Shown: one piece after another, positions 23,001 through 28,898 of the stretch
Layout: the number at the start of each line of letters is the position of its first letter
Position numbering within the stretch: the first letter of the stretch is position 1
NCBI GenBank assembly: GCA_008711295.1
Contig: VUYV01000080.1
Coordinates: forward strand, 2,102,679-2,166,678
Reading direction: 5' to 3'
Origin: Anarhynchus alexandrinus
Lineage: Eukaryota; Chordata; Aves; Charadriiformes; Charadriidae
DNA length: 64,000 nucleotides
Notes under the pieces: generated by a model
The model's database searches: none
What the model was told of the DNA's origin: nothing
Seen by the model: the letters and a program-made list of their open reading frames with translations, nothing else
Made by a program: the position numbers and the translations under genes

Positions 23001-26000
23001 TCGGTGAGCCTCTGCTCGGGTGAAGGAGGGAGGGGGGAGGTCAGGGCCGACCACTTGAATCTCCTGGCAGCATCCCTGCCCCACAGGCCAGCCTGCACTC
23101 TGCCCGCTAGCTGCAGGACTGCCCCCACCTACACTCAGCTCTCCTCTTCAGCAGGGCCTTTGGTGCCCTGCCATGGTCAGTCCATCTCTGCAACCCTTCC
23201 AGCTAGACCCCTCTTGAGCTTCCTTTCCCTTGCACCCCGGGACAGACAGTGAGGAGGCGGGAGAGGGATGGAGTCTGAGGCACCTTGCGGAGGGGCTGGT
23301 GTGGGATGCACCGTGCCCTGAGCTCTGTCTGTGCAGGTCTGTCCATTGTGATGGGGAACATGCTGCGGCAGATCCCACTGGCTGTGCTCTTCGGCATCTT
23401 CCTCTACATGGGGGTTACGTCGCTCACTGGCATCCAGCTCTATGAGCGGCTGCTCCTGATCTTCATGCCATCCAAACACCACCCTGACCACATCTATGTT
23501 GTCAAGGTGAGCAAGGGCAGGTTGTGGGGAACCAGGTAATGAGGAGCAGAAGAAGAAGAGGCAGGTGAGGGGAGGATGGTGCTTTGTTAGAGTGGTGCTT
23601 GGCTTGGTGACCTCCCTTTGGCTGCAAGTTTGTGCCAAGAAGTAAGTGCAAGCCATGCACAGGGGTGATAGAACGCTAGGATAGCGCGCTGACAGGCTGC
23701 ACGTGGGAGTGTATCGCCAGGATACTGCATGGGTGGACTGTTTATAGGAGTGATGCATTGCTTGAGTGGGCGCAGGGACACTGCGCTGCCAGGTGGGTAT
23801 CCTGCTAGGTGGCACAGAGGCTGATGTGTTATGGAGTTCTGCCTTGCTGTAGAGTACAGGCAGGTAGAGCATGCAGCAGTGTTGCGTTACGGTACTATGC
23901 TATGCAGAAGGGTTGGCCAGTTGGGTCTTCATTAAGCTGTGTGGGAGGATAATGTATTCTTAGACTGGATTTACCTCCCTAGGTGAAGACCTGGAGAATG
24001 AATCTCTTCACCTGTATTCAACTGGCCTGCATTGTGCTGCTCTGGGTGGTGAAATCTACGGTGGCATCCTTGGCCTTCCCCTTTGTCCTGATCATGACAG
24101 TGCCATTGCGACGCTTCGTGCTGCCCCGCTTCTTCCATGACAGGGAGCTCAAAGCGGTAAGCAGATAACTGTCCTCACAGTCTAGCTTGCAACATGCGAG
24201 TGGGGTTGAGGAGATTTGGCAGACTGAAAGGCTGGGAGATCCTGGGCTGGCAAAGCCTTGGCTTTCCCTGGTGTTGTCTGAGAGGTGCGGTCTTTGTTCA
24301 ACAGCAATAGGTGGGTGGTTGGCTTCCTCAGAGCTTGTTGCCCTAGGAGTGCAGCGTGAGATGGATGGGCACCCTAGGGCAAGGAGGCAGAGGATCCTAC
24401 TGCACAGAGGCCTGGAATAAGGGTTTTCTCTTCCATCCTTGTCCCCATTTGTGGCTCATTCATCAAGAGACACCCCATTTCCCCACTGAGATGGCAGCAA
24501 GGATGGTCTAGCAGCACACCAGAGCCTGTGGCTGCTTGGCACAGGAGCACGTAACCACAGTGCCAGGGTGCTGGCAGCTCCTCGAGTGCTGGCAGCTCCT
24601 CTGCTGCTGCCAACATCCTGAGCTCCTGTTGGAAAGCAGCCTGGAGCAGCACCCAGAAGTGGGTGCTGCCAGCAGGGGAGCTGCTGTGCTGGACCAAAGC
24701 TCCAGTCAAGCACGTCCAGTCAAAGCACCATCAAACATGAACACGTACAGGAAAGGGCATCAGGCTGGGGATGCATGGATGGGTATGAGGGGCAAAAAAA
24801 GGAGCCTGTTGGGAGGGGAAGGAGCAAGAGCTTTGCCCTTCACAGCGCAGCCCAGCTGCCTGGCTCGCTGCACGCTGATCATTCCATGCCAGGCTTGACC
24901 CCATGCTGGGGGTGGCTGTGGCCCTCAGAGCCCGGTCTCTGCCTCTCCCCAGTTGGACTCGGAGGATGCAGAGCCAAACTTTGATGAGGACGGCCGGGAC
25001 GAGTACAACGAGCTGCACATGCCTGTGTGAGCTGGGAGCTGCTCTCCCCACTCATGGGACAGGACGCTCGTGCCTGCTCATCCCTCCCGAGGACTAACTG
25101 GAGACTTGCCGTGAGTCACGCAATCTCTTGCCTGGACCAACGAATGGCTGTTCCATAGCCCCGCAGGAGTCAGCCCCGGCTCCTGCTGCTCCATCGCTCG
25201 CTCAGCAGAGGCTGTGAGTCTCTCTCCTCTTGGACCTGGTGGGCTGAGAGATGCCTCTCACATCCCAAAGCTGCGTGGGTTCCAAGTGCTCGTCGGTCAG
25301 GGGTCTGCCTCCTCCCCACTGGAGACAGCCTGTGCCTGGTCTCCAGGTGGTGAAGGGGAGTCACGCCAGCTGGTGCCACTGTATCCCCCTCCACTACCAT
25401 GAAGCTTGGGTGTCTCAGCACCACGTGCCACCAAGCAGTCACAGGAATGGGCTGGATGCTGCCTGCGGATGGCCAGTGGGCTTCTCCAAAGCCAGCAGCC
25501 TCCTTGCTGGGCTGGCGGATGCCTTGCTCCTGCTCCCTCTGCCCCCTTCCAGGAATGCTCGTGCTGGGCCTGTGCCACAGCCCGTGGCCCACAGGGCTGC
25601 TGCAGCCTGGCAGATGGGCAAGGAGGGACCAGCACACTGCCCCTGTCCTCCAGACCATCATCTGTCCAGTCACCCTCCCACAGGACTGTTTTCAGCTCTT
25701 GCTCAGTATTGGGGAGGCCATTTGCTTCCTCCCAGTTTTCCCAACCCTCTTTCCAAAGGAAAACCGCACAGGGAAGGTAGGCTGGGGGACAAGCGTGTAT
25801 CCTGAAGCCTTGAGTGCCTGCCCTCTTGCAGGGACTAAGAGGAGTCCTGTGCCATTCTGCACCTCCATGAAGGTTGCAGGGGTAAAAACTCATCACAGGG
25901 CTGCTTCCCAGTTCCTGATCCCCACGTTCCTGTCCCTGAGAACAAACCATATTTAAGAAGCTATACAAGAGATGTAGTGCTTGAGCACAAAACAGTCCTT

Positions 26001-26690
26001 TGGGTCCCCTCCCTTTCCCTGTGCAGTGATCCAGTGGGTCTGGCTCCCTGCAGCCCTACAAGGAAGTCACTGAAACCCCTAGCCCCAATTCTGCTGCCAT
26101 ACTGGGGTGCCCTTTCACGTCCAGGGGTGCCCTTCAAGTGGGAAGGGGCAGCATTCAGTGTGCCCAGCGCTCAGCCCCTGTCACCTTTCCACCTGGCAGG
26201 GCTGTCTCCTGGGGTCTCCCTGGACTGGCAGCCCCCATTCAGAGACCGCTGACGGTGCCCTTGCTGCCTGCAGCAGCTCTGAGGGTAGTGCCAGAGGAGA
26301 TGGGCACCCCAGCCTCTCCCTGATGGTTGGAGCTGGAGTGGCCTTGCGGAGGAGGCTGGGATGCTCACTTCACCCCTGGATTTGGGACAAGCTGCTGCCC
26401 CCATTCCCACTTATCAGCCTGGCTCCTGCGAGAGATGGTGGGTGCTTCCCCGGGAGGCTGCAGAAATATCCCACCAGAGAGAGAAACCTCCCCCTGCGGC
26501 AGGTTCCTGCCCCACAGTCTGGCCCCCCTGCAGGGCCCAGGGTGGAGAGACAAGTGTCTCTGTGTCTGTGGCCATGTGTGTCCTGTCCTCCCCATGTAGT
26601 GTAGGAGGCCTGTTGTCGCTGTGCATTGTGACTCCTCTGACTGTAGTGGAAACAGCTACACCAATAAACTCTTCACAGGAACCACATCTG
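1671..26690 (+). CDS. SLC4A3: SLC4A3 locus (anion exchanger AE3), 5' end outside window
   Basis: Electroneutral Cl-/HCO3- exchanger of the plasma membrane, which in vertebrates acts mainly in heart and excitable tissue and lowers intracellular pH. Twenty shared exons (listed separately) join in phase to 1,179 complete codons plus stop. Order: an acidic/basic N-terminal region, the cytoplasmic band-3 domain (exons from 10102 to 16620), then the multi-spanning transport domain (from 16938). AE3 is chosen over AE1 and AE2 because of the C-terminus ([14 protein letters not shown] then [10 protein letters not shown]), the poly-Glu N-terminal region, and the [11 protein letters not shown] motif. 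The TM8 glutamate in FMETQITT and the arginine in TVRSVTH, which match the functionally important E681 and R730 of AE1, are both present. The starting methionine exon of the long form is not in the window. The 3' end is inferred from an AATAAA at 26663-26668. Confidence 0.96.
2467..2609 (+). CDS. SLC4A3: SLC4A3 exon: FTIGSDEEE segment
   Basis: Reads [19 protein letters not shown] through [12 protein letters not shown], corresponding to FSIGSDED of mammalian AE3. Acceptor ctctgcag, donor CGCAG/gtaggc. It ends with two bases of a codon (AG), completed by C of the next exon. Confidence 0.93.
3182..3393 (+). CDS. SLC4A3: SLC4A3 exon: YDLKER to [11 protein letters not shown]
   Basis: Reads [20 protein letters not shown], then [12 protein letters not shown], then [20 protein letters not shown]. 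The last motif is essentially identical to AE3. Acceptor ttctacag, donor AAAA/gtgagg. It ends with one base (A), which joins GC of the exon at 9317 to give Ser-His-Arg. This is the last exon unique to the long N-terminus. Confidence 0.95.
3900..4324 (+). promoter_or_regulatory. Putative cardiac AE3 promoter and 5' leader
   Basis: Inferred only because a first exon must be transcribed from here. No clear TATA box is visible. A TGACCTT element (4306-4312, complement of the AAGGTCA nuclear-receptor half site) lies just before the start codon. A five-codon upstream ORF begins at ATG 4291 and stops at 4306-4308, 16 bases before the main ATG. Confidence 0.4.
4325..4520 (+). CDS. SLC4A3: SLC4A3 alternative first coding exon (cardiac-type AE3)
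   Basis: ATG at 4325 (context gaaATGa, purine at -3) opens 65 codons: [17 protein letters not shown], then an acidic and aromatic stretch with [20 protein letters not shown] and [16 protein letters not shown]. The exon ends at a near-perfect donor, T/gtaagt (4521). The leftover T plus GC of exon 9317 gives Cys, so the reading frame continues into HRFEDNPG. Mammalian SLC4A3 has a second, cardiac promoter in the intron before this same exon, giving a shorter protein. Here the short form would be about 1,014 residues against 1,034 in human. Position, phase and length all fit. I did not verify the peptide against a cardiac AE3 entry. The frame is also open upstream to 3923, but that extension looks like noncoding GC-rich DNA. 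Confidence 0.82.
4521..9316. other. SLC4A3 intron between the alternative exon and the common exon
   Basis: About 4.8 kb with no further exon recognised. It holds a perfect two-copy 15-bp tandem repeat (GAGATGGCAGAGACA) at 6081-6110. The acceptor for the next exon is at 9301-9316 (tttcacatgttttcag). Confidence 0.6.
9317..9468 (+). CDS. SLC4A3: SLC4A3 exon: [13 protein letters not shown], first exon shared by both isoforms
   Basis: Reads [20 protein letters not shown], then a lysine run and KLDRKPHE, matching AE3. It starts with two bases that complete either the Ser codon from 3393 or the Cys codon from 4520, so it is the junction exon of the long and short transcripts. It ends phase 0 at CATGAG/gtatcc. 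Confidence 0.96.
10102..10282 (+). CDS. SLC4A3: SLC4A3 exon: start of the cytoplasmic band-3 domain
   Basis: Reads [20 protein letters not shown], then [20 protein letters not shown] and [20 protein letters not shown], a highly conserved SLC4 N-terminal domain stretch. Acceptor cgcgctag, donor CACG/gtgagt. Phase 0 to phase 1. Confidence 0.97.
10838..10973 (+). CDS. SLC4A3: SLC4A3 exon: [17 protein letters not shown]
   Basis: Reads [20 protein letters not shown], then [20 protein letters not shown], part of the cytoplasmic domain. Acceptor cttgcag, donor CACAG/gtgggt. The following intron is only 104 bp. Confidence 0.97.
11078..11252 (+). CDS. SLC4A3: SLC4A3 exon: [14 protein letters not shown] and His-rich segment
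   Basis: Reads [20 protein letters not shown], then [20 protein letters not shown] and a linker ending ETECKE. The first part is conserved in AE3; the linker is variable between species. Acceptor ctccctcag, donor AAGGAG/gtgagt. Confidence 0.95.
11595..12132 (-). mobile_element. Solo LTR of an avian endogenous retrovirus, reverse orientation, in SLC4A3 intron
   Basis: Read on the minus strand it begins TGTCCTGGTTTCAGCTGGGA and ends GGTTTAACCACAACA-like with TG...CA termini. It carries a TATATAAAT box (11894-11902) and an ATTAAA poly(A) signal (11729-11734). I recognise this as the widespread 0.5-0.6 kb bird LTR with the 'GGATAGAGTTAATTTTC' start and the 'GACGTCATGCTCAGTATATAA'-type core, here diverged. 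No internal retroviral genes flank it. Five- to six-base flanks (tatgc and tacac) do not match cleanly, so no target-site duplication is claimed. Confidence 0.85.
12212..12311 (+). CDS. SLC4A3: SLC4A3 exon: [23 protein letters not shown]
   Basis: Reads (Q)[18 protein letters not shown], then [15 protein letters not shown], matching AE3. The acceptor is a tandem CAGCAG (12209-12214), so the first Gln codon may be included or skipped. Donor GTGG/gtaaga, phase 1. Confidence 0.95.
12312..14090. other. SLC4A3 intron with an old LINE relic
   Basis: About 1.8 kb. Apart from the LINE relic at about 13555-13835 I see no exon or RNA gene. An A-rich run lies at about 13474-13484. Confidence 0.6.
13555..13835 (+). 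mobile_element. Degenerate LINE (CR1-type) reverse-transcriptase fragment
   Basis: The stretch around 13683-13750 translates, after a frameshift, as [20 protein letters not shown], which matches the reverse-transcriptase motif of ancient sauropsid CR1-like LINEs (consensus of the type HGF.....CQTNLISFFD). The preceding part follows the usual nucleotide order of such elements (a PVSLT-like segment, then an NKELKD-like segment). Stops and frameshifts show it is dead. Subfamily assignment needs a repeat library. Confidence 0.72.
14091..14275 (+). CDS. SLC4A3: SLC4A3 exon: [19 protein letters not shown]
   Basis: Reads [20 protein letters not shown], then [19 protein letters not shown] and [16 protein letters not shown], the core of the cytoplasmic domain. 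Acceptor cctggtag, donor AAG/gtgagg. Phase 1 to phase 0. Confidence 0.97.
14276..16406. other. SLC4A3 intron, no exon seen
   Basis: About 2.1 kb. Open frames around 15220-15930 show no family resemblance. The tract at about 15390-15720 is pyrimidine-rich. Confidence 0.6.
16407..16620 (+). CDS. SLC4A3: SLC4A3 exon: [16 protein letters not shown] to REREQ
   Basis: Reads [20 protein letters not shown], then [20 protein letters not shown] and [16 protein letters not shown], ending the cytoplasmic domain. Acceptor ccttccag. The end is placed at AAAG/gtctct because it gives phase 1 and rebuilds AKELCE, matching human GKELSLE. A better-looking gtgagc at 16710 would break the frame. Confidence 0.92.
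16938..17159 (+). CDS. SLC4A3: SLC4A3 exon: linker and first membrane segment
   Basis: Reads [20 protein letters not shown], then [20 protein letters not shown], then [20 protein letters not shown] and [14 protein letters not shown]. The last part is TM1 of the SLC4 transport domain. Acceptor cacctccag, donor CTAG/gtaatg. Confidence 0.96.
17491..17639 (+). CDS. SLC4A3: SLC4A3 exon: [14 protein letters not shown]2-TM3
   Basis: Reads [20 protein letters not shown], then [20 protein letters not shown] and FYK. Almost identical across vertebrate AE proteins. Acceptor tttttcccag. The donor is AAG/gtacac at 17640, with a second possible donor gtgagg at 17646 that would add Val-His. Confidence 0.96.
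17640..19082. other. SLC4A3 intron, no exon seen
   Basis: About 1.4 kb. Several open frames on both strands show no family resemblance. Confidence 0.6.
19083..19277 (+). CDS. SLC4A3: SLC4A3 exon: TM4-TM5 with the DIDS-site lysine
   Basis: Reads [20 protein letters not shown], then [20 protein letters not shown] and [10 protein letters not shown]. The Lys in ETFYKL matches the stilbene-reactive lysine of AE1. 195 bp, phase 0 at both ends. Acceptor ccatttcag, donor AAG/gtgaac. Confidence 0.97.
19725..19931 (+). CDS. SLC4A3: SLC4A3 exon: third extracellular loop and following TM
   Basis: Reads [20 protein letters not shown], then [20 protein letters not shown] and [20 protein letters not shown]. 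Asn in GLNAS is a possible glycosylation site in the extracellular loop, which is shorter than in human AE3. 207 bp, phase 0 at both ends. Confidence 0.97.
19932..20527. other. SLC4A3 intron, no exon seen
   Basis: About 0.6 kb, with nothing recognised beyond the splice sites. Confidence 0.6.
20528..20617 (+). CDS. SLC4A3: SLC4A3 exon: [22 protein letters not shown]
   Basis: Thirty codons, nearly invariant in AE1-3: [20 protein letters not shown], then [10 protein letters not shown]. Acceptor ttctgcag, donor CAG/gtaggt. Confidence 0.97.
20618..22209. other. SLC4A3 intron with an AT-rich block
   Basis: About 20,880-21,600 is clearly more AT-rich than the rest of the gene and may be an old insertion (see findings). 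No exon seen. Confidence 0.55.
22210..22376 (+). CDS. SLC4A3: SLC4A3 exon: [13 protein letters not shown] to METQITT
   Basis: Reads [20 protein letters not shown], then [20 protein letters not shown] and ETQITT. The Glu at 22360-22362 corresponds to AE1 E681, needed for proton-coupled anion transport. Acceptor caccaccag, donor AC/gtgagt. Confidence 0.97.
22750..23003 (+). CDS. SLC4A3: SLC4A3 exon: [22 protein letters not shown]
   Basis: Reads [20 protein letters not shown], then [20 protein letters not shown] and [20 protein letters not shown]. The Arg of TVRSVTH matches AE1 R730, at the anion site. Acceptor tgctcccag, donor GTCG/gtgagc. Confidence 0.97.
23337..23506 (+). CDS. SLC4A3: SLC4A3 exon: [22 protein letters not shown]
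   Basis: Reads [20 protein letters not shown], then [20 protein letters not shown] and [15 protein letters not shown]. Conserved SLC4 membrane segments. Acceptor ctgtgcag, donor AAG/gtgagc. Confidence 0.97.
23983..24156 (+). CDS. SLC4A3: SLC4A3 exon: [17 protein letters not shown], last TM
   Basis: Reads [20 protein letters not shown], then [20 protein letters not shown] and [18 protein letters not shown]. 174 bp, phase 0 at both ends. Acceptor ctccctag, donor GCG/gtaagc. Confidence 0.97.
24157..24952. other. SLC4A3 last intron
   Basis: About 0.8 kb without an exon. An imperfect 18-bp tandem repeat (GTGCTGGCAGCTCCTCxx) lies at about 24568-24604. Confidence 0.55.
24953..25030 (+). CDS. SLC4A3: SLC4A3 terminal coding exon
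   Basis: Reads [14 protein letters not shown], then [11 protein letters not shown] and TGA at 25028-25030. This tail is the AE3 signature; AE2 ends EYNEMPMPV. The acidic LDSED segment corresponds to the carbonic anhydrase II binding motif (LDADD) proposed in AE1. Acceptor ctccccag. Confidence 0.97.
   Translation: MDSEDAEPNFDEDGRDEYNELHMPV
25031..26690 (+). other. SLC4A3: SLC4A3 3' UTR
   Basis: About 1.65 kb from the stop codon to the first plus-strand AATAAA (26663-26668), with cleavage expected shortly after. The open frames here are noncoding GC-rich sequence. Confidence 0.65.
26663..26668 (+). terminator. Poly(A) signal, SLC4A3
   Basis: AATAAA in accAATAAActct on the plus strand, about 1.6 kb after the stop codon. 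Confidence 0.7.
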
Positions 26691-26708
26691 GCTCTTCGCT
26701 TTTGATTG

Positions 26709-26714
26709 TTTATT
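26709..26714 (-). terminator. Poly(A) signal of the minus-strand gene
   Basis: TTTATT on the plus strand reads AATAAA on the minus strand, 530 bp after the stop codon of the coiled-coil gene and only about 40 bp from the SLC4A3 signal. Confidence 0.6.
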
Positions 26715-27243
26715 GGCAATAAATTAAATTGATTGCAATTCCCTGACACAAAACTGTTTCTTGCCCACAACAGCAGCCAGCAAGGGAGCAAGCCCCAGCT
26801 AAAGTGGGGATTGTTACCTTGTCACCCACTACCAGCACAGAGGTTGGCTCTCCACTAAGCAGGCTGGTTACTGTGGACCCAGCTGGAGCTCCTGTGCTGG
26901 CTGCTGGAAACAGGAGGCCAAGCCCCATATTTAACGAGAAACACATACTCATGCCTGCTTGCATCCATACATGCGTGCATGTGTGTGCCTGCATGCTCAG
27001 CAGCACTTGGTGCCCATCACCTTACCCAGCCTGTAGCCACACGGCAGGGCCACGGGCTGAGCATGGAGGAGACATCTCATTAAGCACGCGTTCCCTCCAT
27101 GCTTTCTTCCCAGGCTGGAGCTGAGCCAGGTCCCCACGACCTGCTGGATGCCTGCACCCCACATGGTGATGGCTTGGACATCCTCCAGTCATGCTCTCCT
27201 GGGTGCCGCTGCTGGGACTAGGCGGTGGTCCCGCCTCCTGTGG
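26715..27243 (-). other. 3' UTR of the minus-strand coiled-coil gene
   Basis: Sequence between the TGA at 27246-27244 and the minus-strand AATAAA. Nothing coding is recognised. A CA/TG-rich stretch with repeated TGCATGCATG-like words lies at about 26955-27000. Confidence 0.5.
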
Positions 27244-27417
27244 TCAGGGTTGCTGGCTGCTCCTGCGGCTGGTCACTGCCATGGGACACATGGCAGAGGG
27301 CTGAGCCCACCCGGGTGTAGTGGTGGTGGCTGTCCCGCTTCTGAGCCGGGCCCGCTGTGGGGTGGGCAGTGCCTGGCCTCGCAGCATCCTCTCCAGGTCC
27401 CAGCAGCGCTGCTGAAC
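27244..27417 (-). CDS. Unidentified coiled-coil protein, exon 2 (stop codon)
   Basis: Acceptor tctcccgcag, then VQQRCWDLERMLRGQ, which continues the coiled coil in phase 0, and a low-complexity tail with TATTTTPGW ending TSRRSSQQP and TGA (27246-27244). The combined protein is 435 residues. The intron (27418-27764) is 347 bp. The short basic Ser-rich tail is less certain than the helix. Confidence 0.75.
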   Translation of the reverse strand, partial: VQQRCWDLERMLRGQALPTPQRARLRSGTATTTTPGWAQPSAMCPMAVTSRRSSQQP

Positions 27418-27764
27418 CTGCGGGAGAGAAGGCAGCGAGGGTGTCCAGCTCCTGAGCGTGCAGGTGGGCTGGATGGGAGCATCCATGAATGCTTCCCACA
27501 GGCTGTTCCTCCACGTTAGGAAACACTCCCTCTCCCATTCCCCAGTCTATGGCTCTCCTTCCTCACACCTGAATGCCCAGGGCTGCCCAATGGGCCATTG
27601 GTTTTGACTGGAGAGGTTGTGGCTCTACCCAGTCCCACAAGATCCATGTCTCCACCTGGATGTCCAGCCCTTTCCATGCAGCTCCCCTTCCCATGGCAGT
27701 GCCCCTGCTCTCGCCCTGGGACGTGGGACAGGGAGTGCAAGCCGAACCAGCATGTGCCCCTTAC

Positions 27765-28898
27765 CGCATCGATCCTCCGGATGAGGATGGGCCTGACCTC
27801 CAGCTCCAGCAGCCAGTCGGCCTCCAGGATGCTGTGGTGGTACTCCTCCAGCTCCAGGCTCTTCTGCAGCTCCTCGGTCAGGGCAGCCTGGTGCCGATGA
27901 GTCCCTCTCCCTGAGCTCCGCCGGGGCTGGGCCAGCTCCATCCCCTCGCCCTGCTGCTGCAGGCGCAGGACCTGGATGCGCCGGGCGATGTGATGGACTT
28001 GAGCACGCAGGGCGGCTGCCCGTTCCCCACGGTGCCGCAGGGCCAGCAGCTCCTCCCGGCTCTCCCGCAGCTGGGCTTGCAGCACCCCGGCGCTGCCACC
28101 TGTGCCCGAGGGCTGCGATGGGACCAAGAGGTCGGGCAAACCCAGGGAAGAGCTGGGGTGCCGGAGGGCCCTGCTGCATGGCGGGGGCTGCACGGTGCTG
28201 GGAGACAGTCCTGCTCTGCCCTGCGCCAGTGGCTGCTGTGGCGGTGATGGTGATGGTGATGGTGATGGTGACGGTGATGGTGATGGTGATGGTGGCAGGG
28301 AGAGACTGTACCTGCTGCGGTGGAGATGGACCCACTGTCGGGCGAGCTCTGCCATGGCCAAGCTCTGGTGAAAGACATCAGGGACTAGCCGCAAGACCTT
28401 CACAAAGGGCTCTGCACCAGAGAAGCCACGCAGGTCACGCAGGCTCCGGGGGCTGAAGATCCGCTCGCTGAGGGACCCCCCCTGCAGCAGCAGCCCCCAG
28501 TTACGCCGGTGGGTGAAGAGCTGTGCAGCCAGGTGTGGGATGGATGCTGGGGAGGACCTCTGGGTTGGGTAGGCAGCCGTCTCCTCGTGCATGTACAAGT
28601 ACTCGCAGAGTGGGACCACCACCCTGGTGTCAAACCTCTCCTTCAGCGCGCTCAGATGCTGCAGGTAAGAGGCAAACCAACCCACGTAGCCGGCCACGTC
28701 GGGGCTGGCTGAGCCAGGCCGGCGCTGGGCAAGGCTCTGCAGGTGCTGCCAGCTCTCCACCTGCCCCGAGGGGCTCCGCGGCAGCACCAGCAGCAGCACG
28801 TGGTATAGGCTGTGCAGGTCAAAGCCCTGCCGGCACCGCTGCACGTGCCCTACAAAGGCACTGATCTCCCTTTCGAGGGCAGAGTAGAGGGCTTCCAT
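27765..28898 (-). CDS. Unidentified coiled-coil protein, exon 1 (start codon)
   Basis: ATG at 28898-28896 with an in-frame TGA upstream (28943-28941) opens 378 codons ending at a clean GCG/gtaagg donor. The protein starts MEALYSALEREISAFVGHVQ. It has an apparently helical N-terminal domain (residues 1-195, with LHSLYHVLLLVLPRS and VVVPLCEYLYMHEETA), a Ser-Pro repeat at about 202-219, a Pro/Ser-rich linker, then heptad-rich helices (about 271-320 and 330-378, including LELEEYHHSILEADWLLELE). There is no signal peptide or membrane segment, so it is probably intracellular. I do not recognise the family. A long single exon with high GC and a phase-matched exon 2 support a real gene. The start context is weak (C at -3, G at +4). 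Confidence 0.82.
28242..28293. repeat. GGTGAT hexanucleotide repeat inside coding sequence
   Basis: About eight near-perfect copies of GGTGAT on the plus strand, one with a T-to-C change. On the coding minus strand they encode alternating Ser-Pro. The other frames give His or Ile-Thr runs and are not used. Confidence 0.9.

Noticed and set aside
27516..27764. Continuation of the minus-strand open frame past 27765
   Set aside because: A clean gtaagg donor at 27764 and a phase-matched acceptor with continuing coiled coil show this is intron.
27625..28378. His-run and Ile-Thr-run frames over the GGTGAT repeat
   Set aside because: They are alternative frames of the same hexanucleotide repeat; only the Ser-Pro frame lies in a long structured ORF.
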